DNA of 64,000 nucleotides from Luteibacter sp. 9135 (GCF_000745005.1 NZ_JQNB01000001.1:2225501-2289500); one strand, 5' to 3'. Positions 44,229-54,550 are shown, counted from the first letter of the stretch. Notes: a model not told the origin generated them from the letters alone. Made by a program: numbers and translations.

Positions 44229-45935
44229 ATGCTCAGCATCGATCAGACACTGATGGAGCGCCTGCCCTGGCTGGCGCAGCACCCGCTGATCCGCAAGCCG
44301 CTGGTCGGCATGCTGGAAAAGCTGGCCCACGAGACCCGCTTCAACCAGACGCTGGATCACGCCGGAACGGCGCTGGGCTTCGATTTCTGCGAGCGCACCC
44401 TGGATTACCTGGGCGTCAGCTGCCGGATCACCGAGCGCGAGCGCGAGAACATTCCGGTCGAAGGGCCGCTCATCGTCGTGGCCAATCACCCCTTGGGCAT
44501 GGTGGACGCGATCGCCCTGCTGCAGATGATCGGCACGGTGCGCCGGGATGTCCGCATCCTGGGCAACGACGTGCTGGCCGCCGTGCCCCAGCTGGGGCCG
44601 TTGCTGCTGCCCGTGGACGTGTTTGGCAAGGGTGCTGCCTCGCGCATGCGCAACATCTTCCGCGCCATCCAGGCCGGCGAAGTGCTGGTCATGTTCCCCG
44701 CAGGTGAAGTGTCCCGCGTGGGGCCCTCGGGCGTGCGCGACGGCAAGTGGTCCGACGGTTTCGCCCGCATCGCCATGAAAGCCGGCGTGCCGGTGCTACC
44801 CGTGCACATCGCCGCGCGTAATTCGGTCGCCTTCTATGGCCTGTCGATGCTGGCCAAGCCGCTCAGCACGGCCATGCTGCCGCGCGAGGCCACGTCCGGC
44901 CGCCAGCGCGTCGGTTTCCGCATCGGCAAGCTGGTGGACGCCGACGAACTGAAACAGGTCAGCGGTGGTTCCGCGGAGCAGGCCGCACGCCTGATGCGCC
45001 GCCATGTCTACCGTGTGGGCCGTGGTCGCGACCTGGTGTTCGGTGGCCAGACGCCGCTTGCGCACCCCGAACCCGTGGAGCGTGTTTCCGCGGAGCTTGA
45101 CCAGGCCGAGTTGCTGGCCTCGCTGCCGGACGGCAAGCGCATCGTGCTGCTGCAAGGCTCGCAGGACAGCTATGCGATGCGCGAGATCGGCCGGCTGCGC
45201 GAACTGACTTTCCGTCGCGTGGGCGAGGGCACCGGCAAACGCCGCGACCTGGACGCCTACGATCCCCATTACGAGCACCTCGTGCTGTGGGACGCCAAGG
45301 CCCTGCGCATCGTGGGCGCCTATCGTTTCGGTCATGGCGGCCGGCTGATCGCCGCACGCGGCATGGCGTCCCTTTACACGTCCAGCCTGTTCGACTATTC
45401 GCCGGCGCTCGAGTCGCGACTGGCCCAGGGGTTGGAACTCGGTCGCAGCTTCATTACCCCCGCCTACTGGCGTTCCCGCGCACTCGACCAGCTCTGGCAG
45501 GGCATCGGCCTCTACCTGCAGCGCAACGCGGATGTGCGTTACCTGTTCGGTCCGGTCAGCATGTCCGTCAGCATGCCCCGCGAAGCACGCGAATGGATCG
45601 CAGCGGCGCACCAGCATTTCTTCGGCGTGCAGGGTCTTGCGGCGGCACGCCAGCCGTTCGTCATCCCGGATGCCACCATCGCCTCCGTACGCGCCGAACT
45701 GGAAGGGCTGGACGCGGCCAGTGGCCTGGGCCGGCTGAAGCATCGCCTGGACGCGCTGGGCGTGACGCTGCCGGTGCTCTACCGGCAGTACGTGGACCTG
45801 GTGGAGCCGACCGGCGTGCAGTTCCTGGCCTTCGGCGAAGATCCGGATTTCTCCGGTTGCGTGGATGGCCTGGTGCTGCTCGACCTGGCCGCGTTGAAGC
45901 CGTCCAAGCGGTCGCGTTACCTGGGCAAGGGGTGA
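44229..45935 (+). CDS. Two-domain acyltransferase, OlsF-like (ornithine lipid synthesis)
   Basis: Fused enzyme of 568 residues. The N-terminal PlsC-like domain (about 60-250) carries NHPLGMVD, the HX5D variant of this group, and MFPAGEVSR. The C-terminal GNAT-like part (about 285-500) belongs to Acetyltransf_5/OlsB type with YDPHYEHLVLWD and VGAYRFG. This order matches bifunctional OlsF acyltransferases, which make ornithine lipids by N- and then O-acylation. An alternative is a haemolysin-like acyltransferase. Substrate specificity is not shown by sequence. Confidence 0.82.
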   Translation: MLSIDQTLMERLPWLAQHPLIRKPLVGMLEKLAHETRFNQTLDHAGTALGFDFCERTLDYLGVSCRITERERENIPVEGPLIVVANHPLGMVDAIALLQMIGTVRRDVRILGNDVLAAVPQLGPLLLPVDVFGKGAASRMRNIFRAIQAGEVLVMFPAGEVSRVGPSGVRDGKWSDGFARIAMKAGVPVLPVHIAARNSVAFYGLSMLAKPLSTAMLPREATSGRQRVGFRIGKLVDADELKQVSGGSAEQAARLMRRHVYRVGRGRDLVFGGQTPLAHPEPVERVSAELDQAELLASLPDGKRIVLLQGSQDSYAMREIGRLRELTFRRVGEGTGKRRDLDAYDPHYEHLVLWDAKALRIVGAYRFGHGGRLIAARGMASLYTSSLFDYSPALESRLAQGLELGRSFITPAYWRSRALDQLWQGIGLYLQRNADVRYLFGPVSMSVSMPREAREWIAAAHQHFFGVQGLAAARQPFVIPDATIASVRAELEGLDAASGLGRLKHRLDALGVTLPVLYRQYVDLVEPTGVQFLAFGEDPDFSGCVDGLVLLDLAALKPSKRSRYLGKG

Positions 45936-45984
45936 CAGCGCCACGGAAGTCTGCTCTTGCGCGGATTGCCGCTTACGCCCATAC

Positions 45985-46021
45985 ACGGACACGCCAGCGG
46001 GTATCGCTGGCGTGTCCGTTT
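45985..46021 (+). terminator. Rho-independent terminator behind the acyltransferase
   Basis: CGGACACGCCAGC and GCTGGCGTGTCCG make a 13-base perfect stem with a seven-base loop, followed by TTTCC, about 50 bases after the stop. Confidence 0.7.
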
Positions 46022-46350
46022 CCGGTAATGGCGTGAGGCCTGTAGCCTTCCCAAACCCGCGCCCTCATCGTTAAACTGTCATAACGCGGCGATAAGGTTG
46101 CCCCTTGTCTGCTGGACCGTTCATCTGTTTCCCAACGTATTGACCCACCTGCATTTGCGGGTCATTCGCCGTGCCCGGAGATAACGTTTTTTCTTGCGTA
46201 GAACGTAATAAATATCGGTTTGCAGATAATCGATATCAATTGCGGGAAGGGTATTAAAAGCCGATTCAAAAGAATAAATAGCTGCCTCGAAAGAGGCCGG
46301 CCACGGACGGCTTTGGCATGACCTCAACCCAGTGTTTCAGGAAAACCTCC
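46022..46350. other. A+T-rich upstream region of the TonB-dependent receptor
   Basis: No gene is seen. The last 170 bases are A+T-rich (TAATAAATATCGG, AATCGATATCAATT, GGTATTAAAAG), as expected for a promoter and leader, but no hexamer pair was clear enough to call. A weak hairpin TGACCC/GGGTCA lies at about 46141-46164. Confidence 0.4.
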
Positions 46351-48813
46351 ATGATCCGCAACTCCCTCTCGGGCGCCATCGCCTTGACCCTCTTCGCGGC
46401 CGCCAGTGTCGTGTCGGCGCAGGATAGCCAGGGCACGCAGGCCGCCGAGGCGCAGCGCGTCCGCAGTGCCGCCGCCAGCACCTCGAATACCACGAACGAC
46501 AACGCCACCCGCCGCGCTACCCAGCAGATGGAATCGGTGCAGGTGAAGGCGGATTCGCTGTCGCTCGGCGCGGGCCTGATGTCCGTCCAGGACGCGCCCA
46601 AGGCCGTGTCCACCGTGTCGCGCGAGGCCATCATCCGCGCCGCGCCCGGCATCAATTTCACCCAGGCGATCGACTCGATCCCCGGCGTCACGGCGTCGAC
46701 CGACGACTACACGGGCCTCAACGACGGCAACGCCTCGATCCGCGGCTTCAGCCTCGACGAGATCGGCGTGACGGTGAATGGCGCCCCGATCAACGACAGC
46801 GGCAACTACAAGATCTACGCGACCGAATACGGTGACAGCGAGAACATGGGCGACGTGACCGTGCAGCCCGGGTTCCCCGAGAACGGCACGCCGATCTCCG
46901 GCGCCGCGGGCGGTTCCATCGCGTGGGTCACGGTCGATCCGTCGCACACCGCCGGTCTGGACGTCAGCCAGTCCGGCGGCGGCAACAGTTATCACCGCAC
47001 GTTCTTTCGCTTGAACACCGGTGACACCGGCCCGGTCCGCTCGTGGATTTCCTATTCCAACAACGAGACCAACCTGTGGCGCGGCCGCGGCAAGGCCAAG
47101 GTCACCAAGGTCGACGAGAAAACCGTCTGGCAGATCGACGACAAGAACTCGGTCGCGTTCTCGGTGCAGTACAACCGCTTGATCAAGACCAACTACGAGT
47201 CGCTGACCAAGGCCCAGGCGGCCCAGCAATACGACCAGAGCTACCTGGGCACATACACGCCCGGCAGCACCAGCAGCAACTACTACGCGCTGCACCAGAA
47301 CCCGTTCCGCAACTACCTGGCCAGCATGGACGGCGAGTTCACGCTGTCCGACAACCTGCGCCTGTCGGTGGTGCCGTATTTCCAGTACGGCTACGGCGGT
47401 GGCGGCTCGGGCAGCACCTTCACCGAGAACGCGAAGGCCAACGGCAACTACTACAGGACGGTGGCGTACGACCTCAACGGCGACGGCAAGATCGGCGGCA
47501 CCCAGCTGGTCAACTCGTACAGCTACTCGACGACCTACCGGCCCGGCATCATCGCCAAGTTCAACCAGGACTTGAGCGACAGCAACAGCCTGGAATACGG
47601 GGTGTGGGCCGAGCGCCCCCGCCAGCAGCAGGGCCAGGCGTTCGTGCCCGTGGATTACGCCACCGGCGTGCCCATCGATACGTGGGCCGCCAAGGGCTCG
47701 CGCATCGCCTATCCGGACGGCACATCGCAGAAGGCTTACAGCCAGTACACCACGACCACCAATGCCAAGGCGTTCGTCACCGACAACTGGAACCCGACCG
47801 ACAAGCTCACCCTTACGGGCAGCGTCGCCTATGTCTGGTCCAAGCGTGATGGCGAGGTCGCCGAATACCCGGATTCCGCCGGCGCGATCAATGCGGCCGG
47901 CAAGGTGACGGTGACGCCGACCAACATCGGCTACGGCGCCTCACCGGTGGACACGTACCACAAGTGGACGCCCACGGCGGGTGCGAAGTACCAGCTGGAT
48001 GCCGAGAACCAGATCTACTTCGGGATCGGCAAGACGTTCCGTGCCCCGATCAACGGCGCGGTGCTGAGCAACGCCCTGTACGGCTACGGCACGGCCCAGG
48101 CCGGCGCGCTGCCGAACAAGCCGGAAACCTCGACCAGTGCCGACCTGGGCTGGCGCTACTACGGCGAGCGCGCGTCGCTCAGCGTCGATGCGTTCGCGGC
48201 CAACTTCAACAACAAGCAGGTTTCCGGCTACGACGAGGCCACCGGCCTGAGCGTGTATACGCAGCTGGGCAAGGTGCATAACCGCGGCATGAGTGCCGAG
48301 GGCAGCTTCAGCTTCGACCCCCAGTGGTCGGTGTACGGCAACTACACCTACTTGCAGTCGCGCATGGAGGACAACCTCGATTCCCTCGGCGACGGCATCT
48401 ACAACACCCGCGGCAAGACCCTGCTCAACGCACCGCGCAACTCGGGATATGTGGAACTCAGCTACAAGAACGGGCCGTTCTGGGCCGGACTGAACGCCAA
48501 GTACCAGGGTTCCATCTGGGGCGACTGGTCGAATACGGAGCGTGTCGGCGGCTACACCACGCTGAACCTCAATGCGGGCTGGGATTTCCCGGACTTCTCG
48601 TCGACCTTCCGCAAGCCGTACATCAAGGTCAACGTGTTCAACCTCACCGATCGCAAGGCGCTGACCAATGCGAACAACACCTCGGCCTTCCTGGCGAGCA
48701 ACCCCGGCAAGATCAAGGACGCCAACGGGGTGACCCTGTTCACATCGGCGCCTTACTACTCGGTGCTGGAGGAACGGACGTTCATGGTGACCTTCGGAGC
48801 CTCGTTCTTCTGA
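46351..48813 (+). CDS. TonB-dependent outer membrane receptor
   Basis: Outer-membrane beta-barrel transporter of 820 residues. A signal peptide, IRNSLSGAIALTLFAAASVVSAQ, is followed by a plug domain (about 70-190) with QAIDSIPGVTASTDDYTG, SIRGFSLDEIGVTVNGAPIN and then the barrel; the final residue is Phe, as needed for BAM insertion. AGGAAAA precedes ATG 46351. No FecA-type signalling extension is seen. Ligand unknown; a short stretch resembles catecholate-receptor types. A terminator follows. Confidence 0.88.
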   Translation: MIRNSLSGAIALTLFAAASVVSAQDSQGTQAAEAQRVRSAAASTSNTTNDNATRRATQQMESVQVKADSLSLGAGLMSVQDAPKAVSTVSREAIIRAAPGINFTQAIDSIPGVTASTDDYTGLNDGNASIRGFSLDEIGVTVNGAPINDSGNYKIYATEYGDSENMGDVTVQPGFPENGTPISGAAGGSIAWVTVDPSHTAGLDVSQSGGGNSYHRTFFRLNTGDTGPVRSWISYSNNETNLWRGRGKAKVTKVDEKTVWQIDDKNSVAFSVQYNRLIKTNYESLTKAQAAQQYDQSYLGTYTPGSTSSNYYALHQNPFRNYLASMDGEFTLSDNLRLSVVPYFQYGYGGGGSGSTFTENAKANGNYYRTVAYDLNGDGKIGGTQLVNSYSYSTTYRPGIIAKFNQDLSDSNSLEYGVWAERPRQQQGQAFVPVDYATGVPIDTWAAKGSRIAYPDGTSQKAYSQYTTTTNAKAFVTDNWNPTDKLTLTGSVAYVWSKRDGEVAEYPDSAGAINAAGKVTVTPTNIGYGASPVDTYHKWTPTAGAKYQLDAENQIYFGIGKTFRAPINGAVLSNALYGYGTAQAGALPNKPETSTSADLGWRYYGERASLSVDAFAANFNNKQVSGYDEATGLSVYTQLGKVHNRGMSAEGSFSFDPQWSVYGNYTYLQSRMEDNLDSLGDGIYNTRGKTLLNAPRNSGYVELSYKNGPFWAGLNAKYQGSIWGDWSNTERVGGYTTLNLNAGWDFPDFSSTFRKPYIKVNVFNLTDRKALTNANNTSAFLASNPGKIKDANGVTLFTSAPYYSVLEERTFMVTFGASFF

Positions 48814-48875
48814 GTCTTGTCCGGTCACGGTAGGGGAGGCCCTCTCGGTCGGCCCTGCCCATGCGCATGATCTTC

Positions 48876-48904
48876 AGGCCCCTCCTCGCGAGGGGCCTTT
48901 TTTT
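48876..48904 (+). terminator. Rho-independent terminator behind TonB receptor 1
   Basis: AGGCCCCTC and GAGGGGCCT form a 9-base stem with a four-base loop, followed by a run of T. Confidence 0.9.
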
Positions 48905-49310
48905 GTGTCGGCCGCGCAGGTATGCGCAGTATAGGCAACACAGGCTTGCGGCCCGCCATGCCGCTCGTCGACATCGCCGGTAGGGGTGGCTCTTACAGGA
49001 TCCGGTGACACGGGCGTTATCGGCAAAATATATACTTTAAAATCAATGGATTAATCGACAAAACCACCAACCGTCACGGAAGTGGTATTTATCAAACTGG
49101 CGTGAAAACGTTACAAATCTGTCATACAATGCCGTTAAAGTTGGCTTAACAACTGTCGCCACCGGTCGCAAGGATGTGAGCCGGGTCACATGAGACGACA
49201 CAGCCAGCGATTTGGGGAAAGTCCAGATGCGACGCTCCACCCGGCCCCGCGCCAGGTAGACCTTCGTCTGGAAAAAATTTTCGTATGCAAGCCACAGGGT
49301 CGACCACTAG
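48905..49310 (+). other. Intergenic leader before the Oar-like receptor
   Basis: 406 bases with no gene. A sigma-70-type promoter can be seen at 49102-49130; the 180 bases after it form a long 5' leader with no riboswitch recognised. The stretch 49020-49100 is A+T-rich. Confidence 0.5.
49102..49130 (+). promoter_or_regulatory. Sigma-70-type promoter of Oar-like receptor
   Basis: GTGAAA at 49102-49107 and TACAAT at 49125-49130 lie 17 bases apart. Predicted start near 49137, about 170 bases before the ATG. Confidence 0.45.
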
Positions 49311-52300
49311 ATGAATAGCCGCATCCGCGCCAAACTCCTGCCGCTGGCGATCGCCTCGCTGCTGACGGCACCTGCGTTCGCGCAGGAAACCTCGTCCACG
49401 ATCAGCGGCCGCGTCCTCGACGCCGCCGGCCAGCCGGTGGCCAATGCCACCGTCGTGATCGTGCATGAGCCGTCGGGCACGACGAAGACCACCACCACCG
49501 ATGCCAGCGGCCGTTACTCGGCCCAGGGCCTGCGCGTCGGCGGTCCGTTCGACGTGACCGCGACCAAGGATGGCGCCCCGTCGGCTCGCCAGGACAACGT
49601 CTACCTGCAGCTGGGCGCGGACACCGCGGTCAACCTGAGCTCCGGCGCCGCCGCCAATGCCGCCGATGCCACCGCGCTGAATGCGGTCACCGTGTCGGCC
49701 GTCTCCGGCCAGTTCTCGTCGGAGAACAAGGGCCTGGGCACTACCATTTCGCAGGCGCAGCTGAAGGCCACGCCGGCCCCGAGCCGCAACATCGCGGACA
49801 TCGCCCGTCTCGACCCGCGCGTCAACGTCGACCACGGCACCGGCGCGATCTCGGCCAACGGCCAGAATGCCCGTATGAACAGCATCAAGGTCGACGGCCT
49901 GGGCGTCGGCGACCCGTTCGGCCTGAACGGCACGGGCATGCCGACCGTCGGCTCGCCGGTCTCGATGGATACGATCGATTCGTTCAACATTTCGACGGCT
50001 AATTACGATGTCAGCTCCGACACGATCGGCGCGGATATCAATGCCGTCACCAAGTCGGGTACGAACGAGTTCCATGGTTCGGCTTACTACGGCTTCAAGA
50101 ACGCCAGCAGCATGGTCGGCAAGGCCGGCTGGCTCGACCAGGGCCGTGACTACACCGAGTTCGATCGTAACTGGGTGGCTGGCGCGACTGTCGGCGGTCC
50201 GATCATCAAGGACAAGCTGTTCTTCTTCGCCGGTTACGAGAAGGAAGAAGTGACCGGCCTGAGCTCGGGCGCCGTGAACGGCCTCGATCCTTCGCTGACC
50301 ACCTCGACGGTCAACAAGATCTCGCCGGCCGATCTTCAGCGCATCATCAACGGCGCGAACGCTCTCGGCATCGTGCCGGGCAGCACCGGTGCCAACGCCG
50401 GCACGCTGACCGACAAGCGCTACATCGCCAAGCTGGACTGGAACATCACGGACGGCCACCGCATGAACCTTGCGTACTCGCGTACCAAGGAAGTGAAGCC
50501 CAATCCGCAGGGTAACGGCACGTCGTCCGTCGGCCTGTCGAGCTACTGGTACACCGTCAATTCCGACATCAAGAACTACACGCTGCAGTCGTTCGACGAC
50601 TGGAACGACATCTTCTCGTCGGAAACCAAGATCGGTTACAGCGATTATTCGCTGAACCGTTCGGTCGATACGCAGCAGCCGATGCTGACCGTTCGCGCGA
50701 ACAACACGGCCTTCGGCACCAGCGCCACCGGCCCGACCGTCAACCTCGGCGAAGACCAGTTCAGCCATTACAACGTGGCTTCGGTGAAGACGCTCAACGC
50801 CATGTGGGCCGGCACCCTCTACCTCGGCGACCACACCATCAAGGGTGGCTTCGAGTGGGAGCGTAACCGTATCTACAACCTGTTCGGTCGTACCCAGTTC
50901 GGTTCGTACACCTTCGGCAACGACGGCGTTAACAACATTGGCCGGGGTCTGTACAGCAACTATTCGCTATACCAGCCGGCCGCGGGTTACTCGCTGGACG
51001 ATATCGCCGCCCAGTGGGAGCTGCGTCGTCACACCTTCTTCCTGCAGGACACCTGGCAGGCATCGGACAACCTGTCGGTGCAGTTCGGTTTCCGCGTCAA
51101 CAAGTACCTGACCGACGACAAGCCGCTGTACAACGCGACGTTCCAGTCGAAGTACGGCTTCAGCAATGCCAACACGATCAATGGTAGCCAGCTGGTCGAG
51201 CCGCGCCTGTCGTTCAACTACACCTTCGACAGCGAGTACAAGACGCAGCTGCGCGGTGGCGTTGGCCTGTTCCAGTCCGATCCCCCGACCGTGTGGATGA
51301 CCAACCCGTACCAGAACAACGGTATCAACGTCGCCACGTACTCTTACGACCGCCAGGCAAACGGCAGCTGCGTGCTGGGCGGGACACCGGTTGCCTGCCC
51401 GCTGTTCAGTCCCAATCCGCTCAACCAGCCCACCACGGGCGCCGGGACCATTCCGCAGCAGGCTGTCGATACGGTCGACAAGAACTTCAAGCTGCCGAGC
51501 GTGTGGAAGTCCTCGATCGCCTTCGATCGTGAACTGCCGTGGCAGGGCATCATCGCCAGCATCGAGTACCAGCACCTCGACGTGCAGGACGGCATCCTCT
51601 ACCAGAACCTGAATCTTGGCGGTCCCACCGGCATCATGCCGGACGGTCGCTACACGTATAACGGCTGCATCGGTGGCTCGATCCCGGTCGGTGGCCCGAC
51701 GGGGGTCACCTGTACGGGTGCGAACCTCACCGGTTCCAGCACGGCCGGCACGCTTGCTCGCGCTCGCCGCGACAACCGCTTCGCCCAGGGTGTCACCTAC
51801 CTGACCAACACCTCGAAGGGTGGGGCTGACACCGTCACGCTGTCGTTCTCGAAGCCGATGGCGGATGGCTGGTCGTGGAGCGTCGCGGCCACCGGCGGTC
51901 ATTCGACCGAAGTGAACCCGGGCACCTCGAGCCAGGCCACGTCGAACTATTCGAACAGTGCCTGGACCAACCCGAACGAAGATGTCGCATCCACGGCCAA
52001 TACGAACATCGCGAAGCGCCTGAACGCCTCGCTTACGTGGCAGCACAACTTCTTCGGCGACTACGCCACGACGATCAGCGCGTTCTATGACGGTCACTCC
52101 GGCGTGCCGTACAGCTGGATCTTCGGCAACGATTCGAACGGCGACAGCTACTCGAAGGACCTGGCGTACATCCCGACCCGCAATGACGGCACCGTGTTCC
52201 GCAATGCCGCCGGTACGGCAGCGGCCTCGCAGCAGCTGGTGAACCAGTTCTACGACTACATCAATGGTGACAGCTACCTGCGCAAGCAGCAGGGCAAGAT

Positions 52301-52667
52301 TGCCAAGCGTAACGGTGCCACGTCCGCCTGGGTCAACCAGATCGACCTGAGCATGAGCCAGGAAATTCCCGGCATCTTCAAGGGCAACAAGGGCGAGATC
52401 CGCCTGGACGTGTACAACTTCCTGAACCTCGTGAACAAGAAGTGGGGCCAGCAGTCGTATGTCGGCTTCCCGTACACCCGTACCCTGGCCAACTTCGGTG
52501 GCGTCAACGCGCAGGGCGAGTACATCTACAACCTGCCGACGGATGCCAACGGCAACTTCCAGCCGGGCCTGAAGGGCATCTACGACGCCCCGACCGACAA
52601 CAGCGCGACCAAGATCAACCCGGTCTCGCGTTGGTCCGCCATGCTGACGGTTCGCTACACGTTCTAA
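49311..52667 (+). CDS. Oar-like TonB-dependent receptor with carboxypeptidase-regulatory-like domain
   Basis: Outer-membrane protein of 1118 residues. A signal peptide (MNSRIRAKLLPLAIASLLTA) precedes a CarboxypepD_reg-like domain (about 28-110, TISGRVLDAAGQPVANATV), then a plug (about 130-260, KATPAPSRNIADIARLDPRV) and a large barrel with SSDTIGADINAVTKSGTNEF, ending LTVRYTF. The family includes Myxococcus Oar and many Xanthomonadales receptors, thought to move large or peptide-like substrates or to aid protein secretion. Terminator at 52691. Confidence 0.9.
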   Translation: MNSRIRAKLLPLAIASLLTAPAFAQETSSTISGRVLDAAGQPVANATVVIVHEPSGTTKTTTTDASGRYSAQGLRVGGPFDVTATKDGAPSARQDNVYLQLGADTAVNLSSGAAANAADATALNAVTVSAVSGQFSSENKGLGTTISQAQLKATPAPSRNIADIARLDPRVNVDHGTGAISANGQNARMNSIKVDGLGVGDPFGLNGTGMPTVGSPVSMDTIDSFNISTANYDVSSDTIGADINAVTKSGTNEFHGSAYYGFKNASSMVGKAGWLDQGRDYTEFDRNWVAGATVGGPIIKDKLFFFAGYEKEEVTGLSSGAVNGLDPSLTTSTVNKISPADLQRIINGANALGIVPGSTGANAGTLTDKRYIAKLDWNITDGHRMNLAYSRTKEVKPNPQGNGTSSVGLSSYWYTVNSDIKNYTLQSFDDWNDIFSSETKIGYSDYSLNRSVDTQQPMLTVRANNTAFGTSATGPTVNLGEDQFSHYNVASVKTLNAMWAGTLYLGDHTIKGGFEWERNRIYNLFGRTQFGSYTFGNDGVNNIGRGLYSNYSLYQPAAGYSLDDIAAQWELRRHTFFLQDTWQASDNLSVQFGFRVNKYLTDDKPLYNATFQSKYGFSNANTINGSQLVEPRLSFNYTFDSEYKTQLRGGVGLFQSDPPTVWMTNPYQNNGINVATYSYDRQANGSCVLGGTPVACPLFSPNPLNQPTTGAGTIPQQAVDTVDKNFKLPSVWKSSIAFDRELPWQGIIASIEYQHLDVQDGILYQNLNLGGPTGIMPDGRYTYNGCIGGSIPVGGPTGVTCTGANLTGSSTAGTLARARRDNRFAQGVTYLTNTSKGGADTVTLSFSKPMADGWSWSVAATGGHSTEVNPGTSSQATSNYSNSAWTNPNEDVASTANTNIAKRLNASLTWQHNFFGDYATTISAFYDGHSGVPYSWIFGNDSNGDSYSKDLAYIPTRNDGTVFRNAAGTAAASQQLVNQFYDYINGDSYLRKQQGKIAKRNGATSAWVNQIDLSMSQEIPGIFKGNKGEIRLDVYNFLNLVNKKWGQQSYVGFPYTRTLANFGGVNAQGEYIYNLPTDANGNFQPGLKGIYDAPTDNSATKINPVSRWSAMLTVRYTF

Positions 52668-52690
52668 GCGAAGGATTCGCTGTTTTATCC

Positions 52691-52727
52691 GAAGGCCGGC
52701 ATCCGTGAGGGTGCCGGCCTTCTTTTT
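52691..52727 (+). terminator. Rho-independent terminator behind Oar-like receptor
   Basis: GAAGGCCGGCA and TGCCGGCCTTC form an 11-base stem with a loop of about ten bases, followed by TTTTT. Confidence 0.9.
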
Positions 52728-52844
52728 GCCACGGCCGGCGCCGGTCTTGACCCCCCGGCGCCGTCCGCGTGATCCTAGGCGGTCCGCTCCCGATCCGGAG
52801 CGGGGTTCGCCGCTAATCCGCGGTCGTAAAGGACGAGTAACTCC

Positions 52845-54242
52845 ATGAATGCCATCCATTTCGGGGACCCGGTCAACGGCAAGACCGTGAGTGCCCGCGT
52901 ATCGCCGGCCGGCGGCCTCGACATCCTCTCCCGCAACGAAGTGGCGCGCCTGCGCGACGCCAGCGGGTCGGGCCTGCACCAGTTGCTGCGCCGTTGCGCG
53001 CTGGCGGTGCTGACCTCGGGCAACCTCTCGGACGATCCCGGCACGCTGTTCGAGCAATATCCCGATTTCGACATCCAGGTGCTGCAGGAAGATCGCGGCA
53101 TCAAGATCGAACTGAAGAATGCACCGGAGCAGGCCTTCGTCGACGGCCGCATCATCCGCGGCATCAATGAACTGCTGGTCGCAGTGGTGCGTGACATCGT
53201 CTACGTATCCACCCAGCTGGAAGCCGGCGCCTTCGATCTCGACGACACCGTGGGCATCACGCACGCCGTGTTCGAGATCCTGCGCAATTCCCGCATCCTG
53301 CGTCCGCAGGTGGACCCCAACCTGGTGGTCTGCTGGGGTGGTCATTCCATCTCTCGCGACGAATACGAGTACACCAAGCGGGTCGGTTACCAGCTCGGCC
53401 TGCGTGGCCTGGATATCTGCACGGGGTGTGGCCCGGGTGCGATGAAGGGCCCCATGAAGGGCGCGACCATCGCCCACGCCAAGCAGCGTCGCAAGGGCAA
53501 TCGCTATATCGGTGTGACCGAGCCGGGCATCATCGCCGCGGAGTCGCCCAACCCGATCGTCAACAACCTGGTCATCATGCCGGACATCGAGAAGCGTCTC
53601 GAGGCGTTCGTGCGGCTGGGCCACGGCATCATCGTCTTCCCAGGCGGCGTCGGCACTGCGGAAGAAATCCTCTACATGCTCGGCATCCTGCTGTTGCCGA
53701 AGAACAAGGGCATTCCGTTCCCGTTGATCTTCACCGGGCCGCAGCAGTCGGCCGCGTACTTCGAGCAGATCGACCGTTTCCTCCGCCTGACGCTCGGCGA
53801 CGACGTAGCCAAACACTACAAGATCATCGTCGACGATCCGGCGGCGGTCGCGCACGCCATGGTCGCGGGCATCGAGAAGGTGCGCAATCACCGGCTCGAC
53901 AACAAGGATGCCTTCTTCTTCAACTGGGCCCTGGACATCCCGCTGCCGTTCCAGCAGCCGTTCCGTCCCACGCACGAAGCCATGGCCGGCCTGGCGCTGC
54001 ATCGCGATCGCCCGAAGCACGAACTGGCGGCCGATCTTCGCCGTGCGTTCTCGGGCATCGTTGCCGGCAACGTCAAGGAGGAGGGCGTGCGCGCCATCGA
54101 ACAGTCCGGCCCGTTCGTGATCGACGGCGAGCCGGAGATCATGCGCGCCCTCGACGAGATGCTGAAAGCCTTCGTTGCGCAACACCGCATGAAGCTGCCC
54201 GGCGGCACGGCGTACGAGCCGTGCTACGTGGTGCGTACCTGA
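52845..54242 (+). CDS. ppnN: Pyrimidine/purine nucleotide 5'-monophosphate nucleosidase PpnN
   Basis: LOG-family nucleosidase of 465 residues (YgdH/PpnN), which splits nucleoside 5'-monophosphates into base and ribose 5-phosphate and is regulated by (p)ppGpp in E. coli. The DUF4478 N-terminal domain (about 1-140) precedes the LOG core with ICTGCGPGAMKGPMKGATIA and FPGGVGTAEEILY, followed by a DUF3412 C-terminal domain. TAAAGGA lies close upstream of the ATG. No operon partner. Confidence 0.93.
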   Translation: MNAIHFGDPVNGKTVSARVSPAGGLDILSRNEVARLRDASGSGLHQLLRRCALAVLTSGNLSDDPGTLFEQYPDFDIQVLQEDRGIKIELKNAPEQAFVDGRIIRGINELLVAVVRDIVYVSTQLEAGAFDLDDTVGITHAVFEILRNSRILRPQVDPNLVVCWGGHSISRDEYEYTKRVGYQLGLRGLDICTGCGPGAMKGPMKGATIAHAKQRRKGNRYIGVTEPGIIAAESPNPIVNNLVIMPDIEKRLEAFVRLGHGIIVFPGGVGTAEEILYMLGILLLPKNKGIPFPLIFTGPQQSAAYFEQIDRFLRLTLGDDVAKHYKIIVDDPAAVAHAMVAGIEKVRNHRLDNKDAFFFNWALDIPLPFQQPFRPTHEAMAGLALHRDRPKHELAADLRRAFSGIVAGNVKEEGVRAIEQSGPFVIDGEPEIMRALDEMLKAFVAQHRMKLPGGTAYEPCYVVRT

Positions 54243-54257
54243 GCAGCTTACTTAAGT

Positions 54258-54297
54258 AATGGCGGCCGGATCGGGTAGCCCGGTCCGGCTCGCCATT
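54258..54297. terminator. Hairpin after ppnN
   Basis: AATGGCG and CGCCATT flank an inner CCGGA/TCCGG pairing. No T-run is present, so it is a possible bidirectional end or stability element. Confidence 0.35.
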
Positions 54298-54394
54298 AGC
54301 TGAACGCCACGCGCAAACACGCACGATGCGTCACACCGTCTAGACGGCTCCACAAGCGAGGATGGCGCCCACGCATCCCGTCCGGAGAGTTTCC

Positions 54395-54550
54395 ATGCTC
54401 GTCACCATCCTGCTCGTCATCCTCGTCCTCGCGCTCATCGGCGGCCTGCCCACCTGGGGCTATTCCAGCTCGTGGGGTTACGGTCCCAGCGGCGGTATCG
54501 GCGTGGTCCTCGCCATCGTGCTGATCTGCTGGCTGCTCGGCGTATTCTGA
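54395..54550 (+). CDS. DUF3309-like small membrane protein
   Basis: 51-residue hydrophobic protein starting MLVTILLVILVLALIGGLPTW, with two membrane helices linked by a glycine/serine/tyrosine loop (SSSWGYGPSGG). CCGGAGAG precedes ATG 54395. Members of the DUF3309 family are common in proteobacteria, often with stress-linked expression, and have no known function. It is 50 bases before the small proline-rich frame. Confidence 0.82.
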   Translation: MLVTILLVILVLALIGGLPTWGYSSSWGYGPSGGIGVVLAIVLICWLLGVF

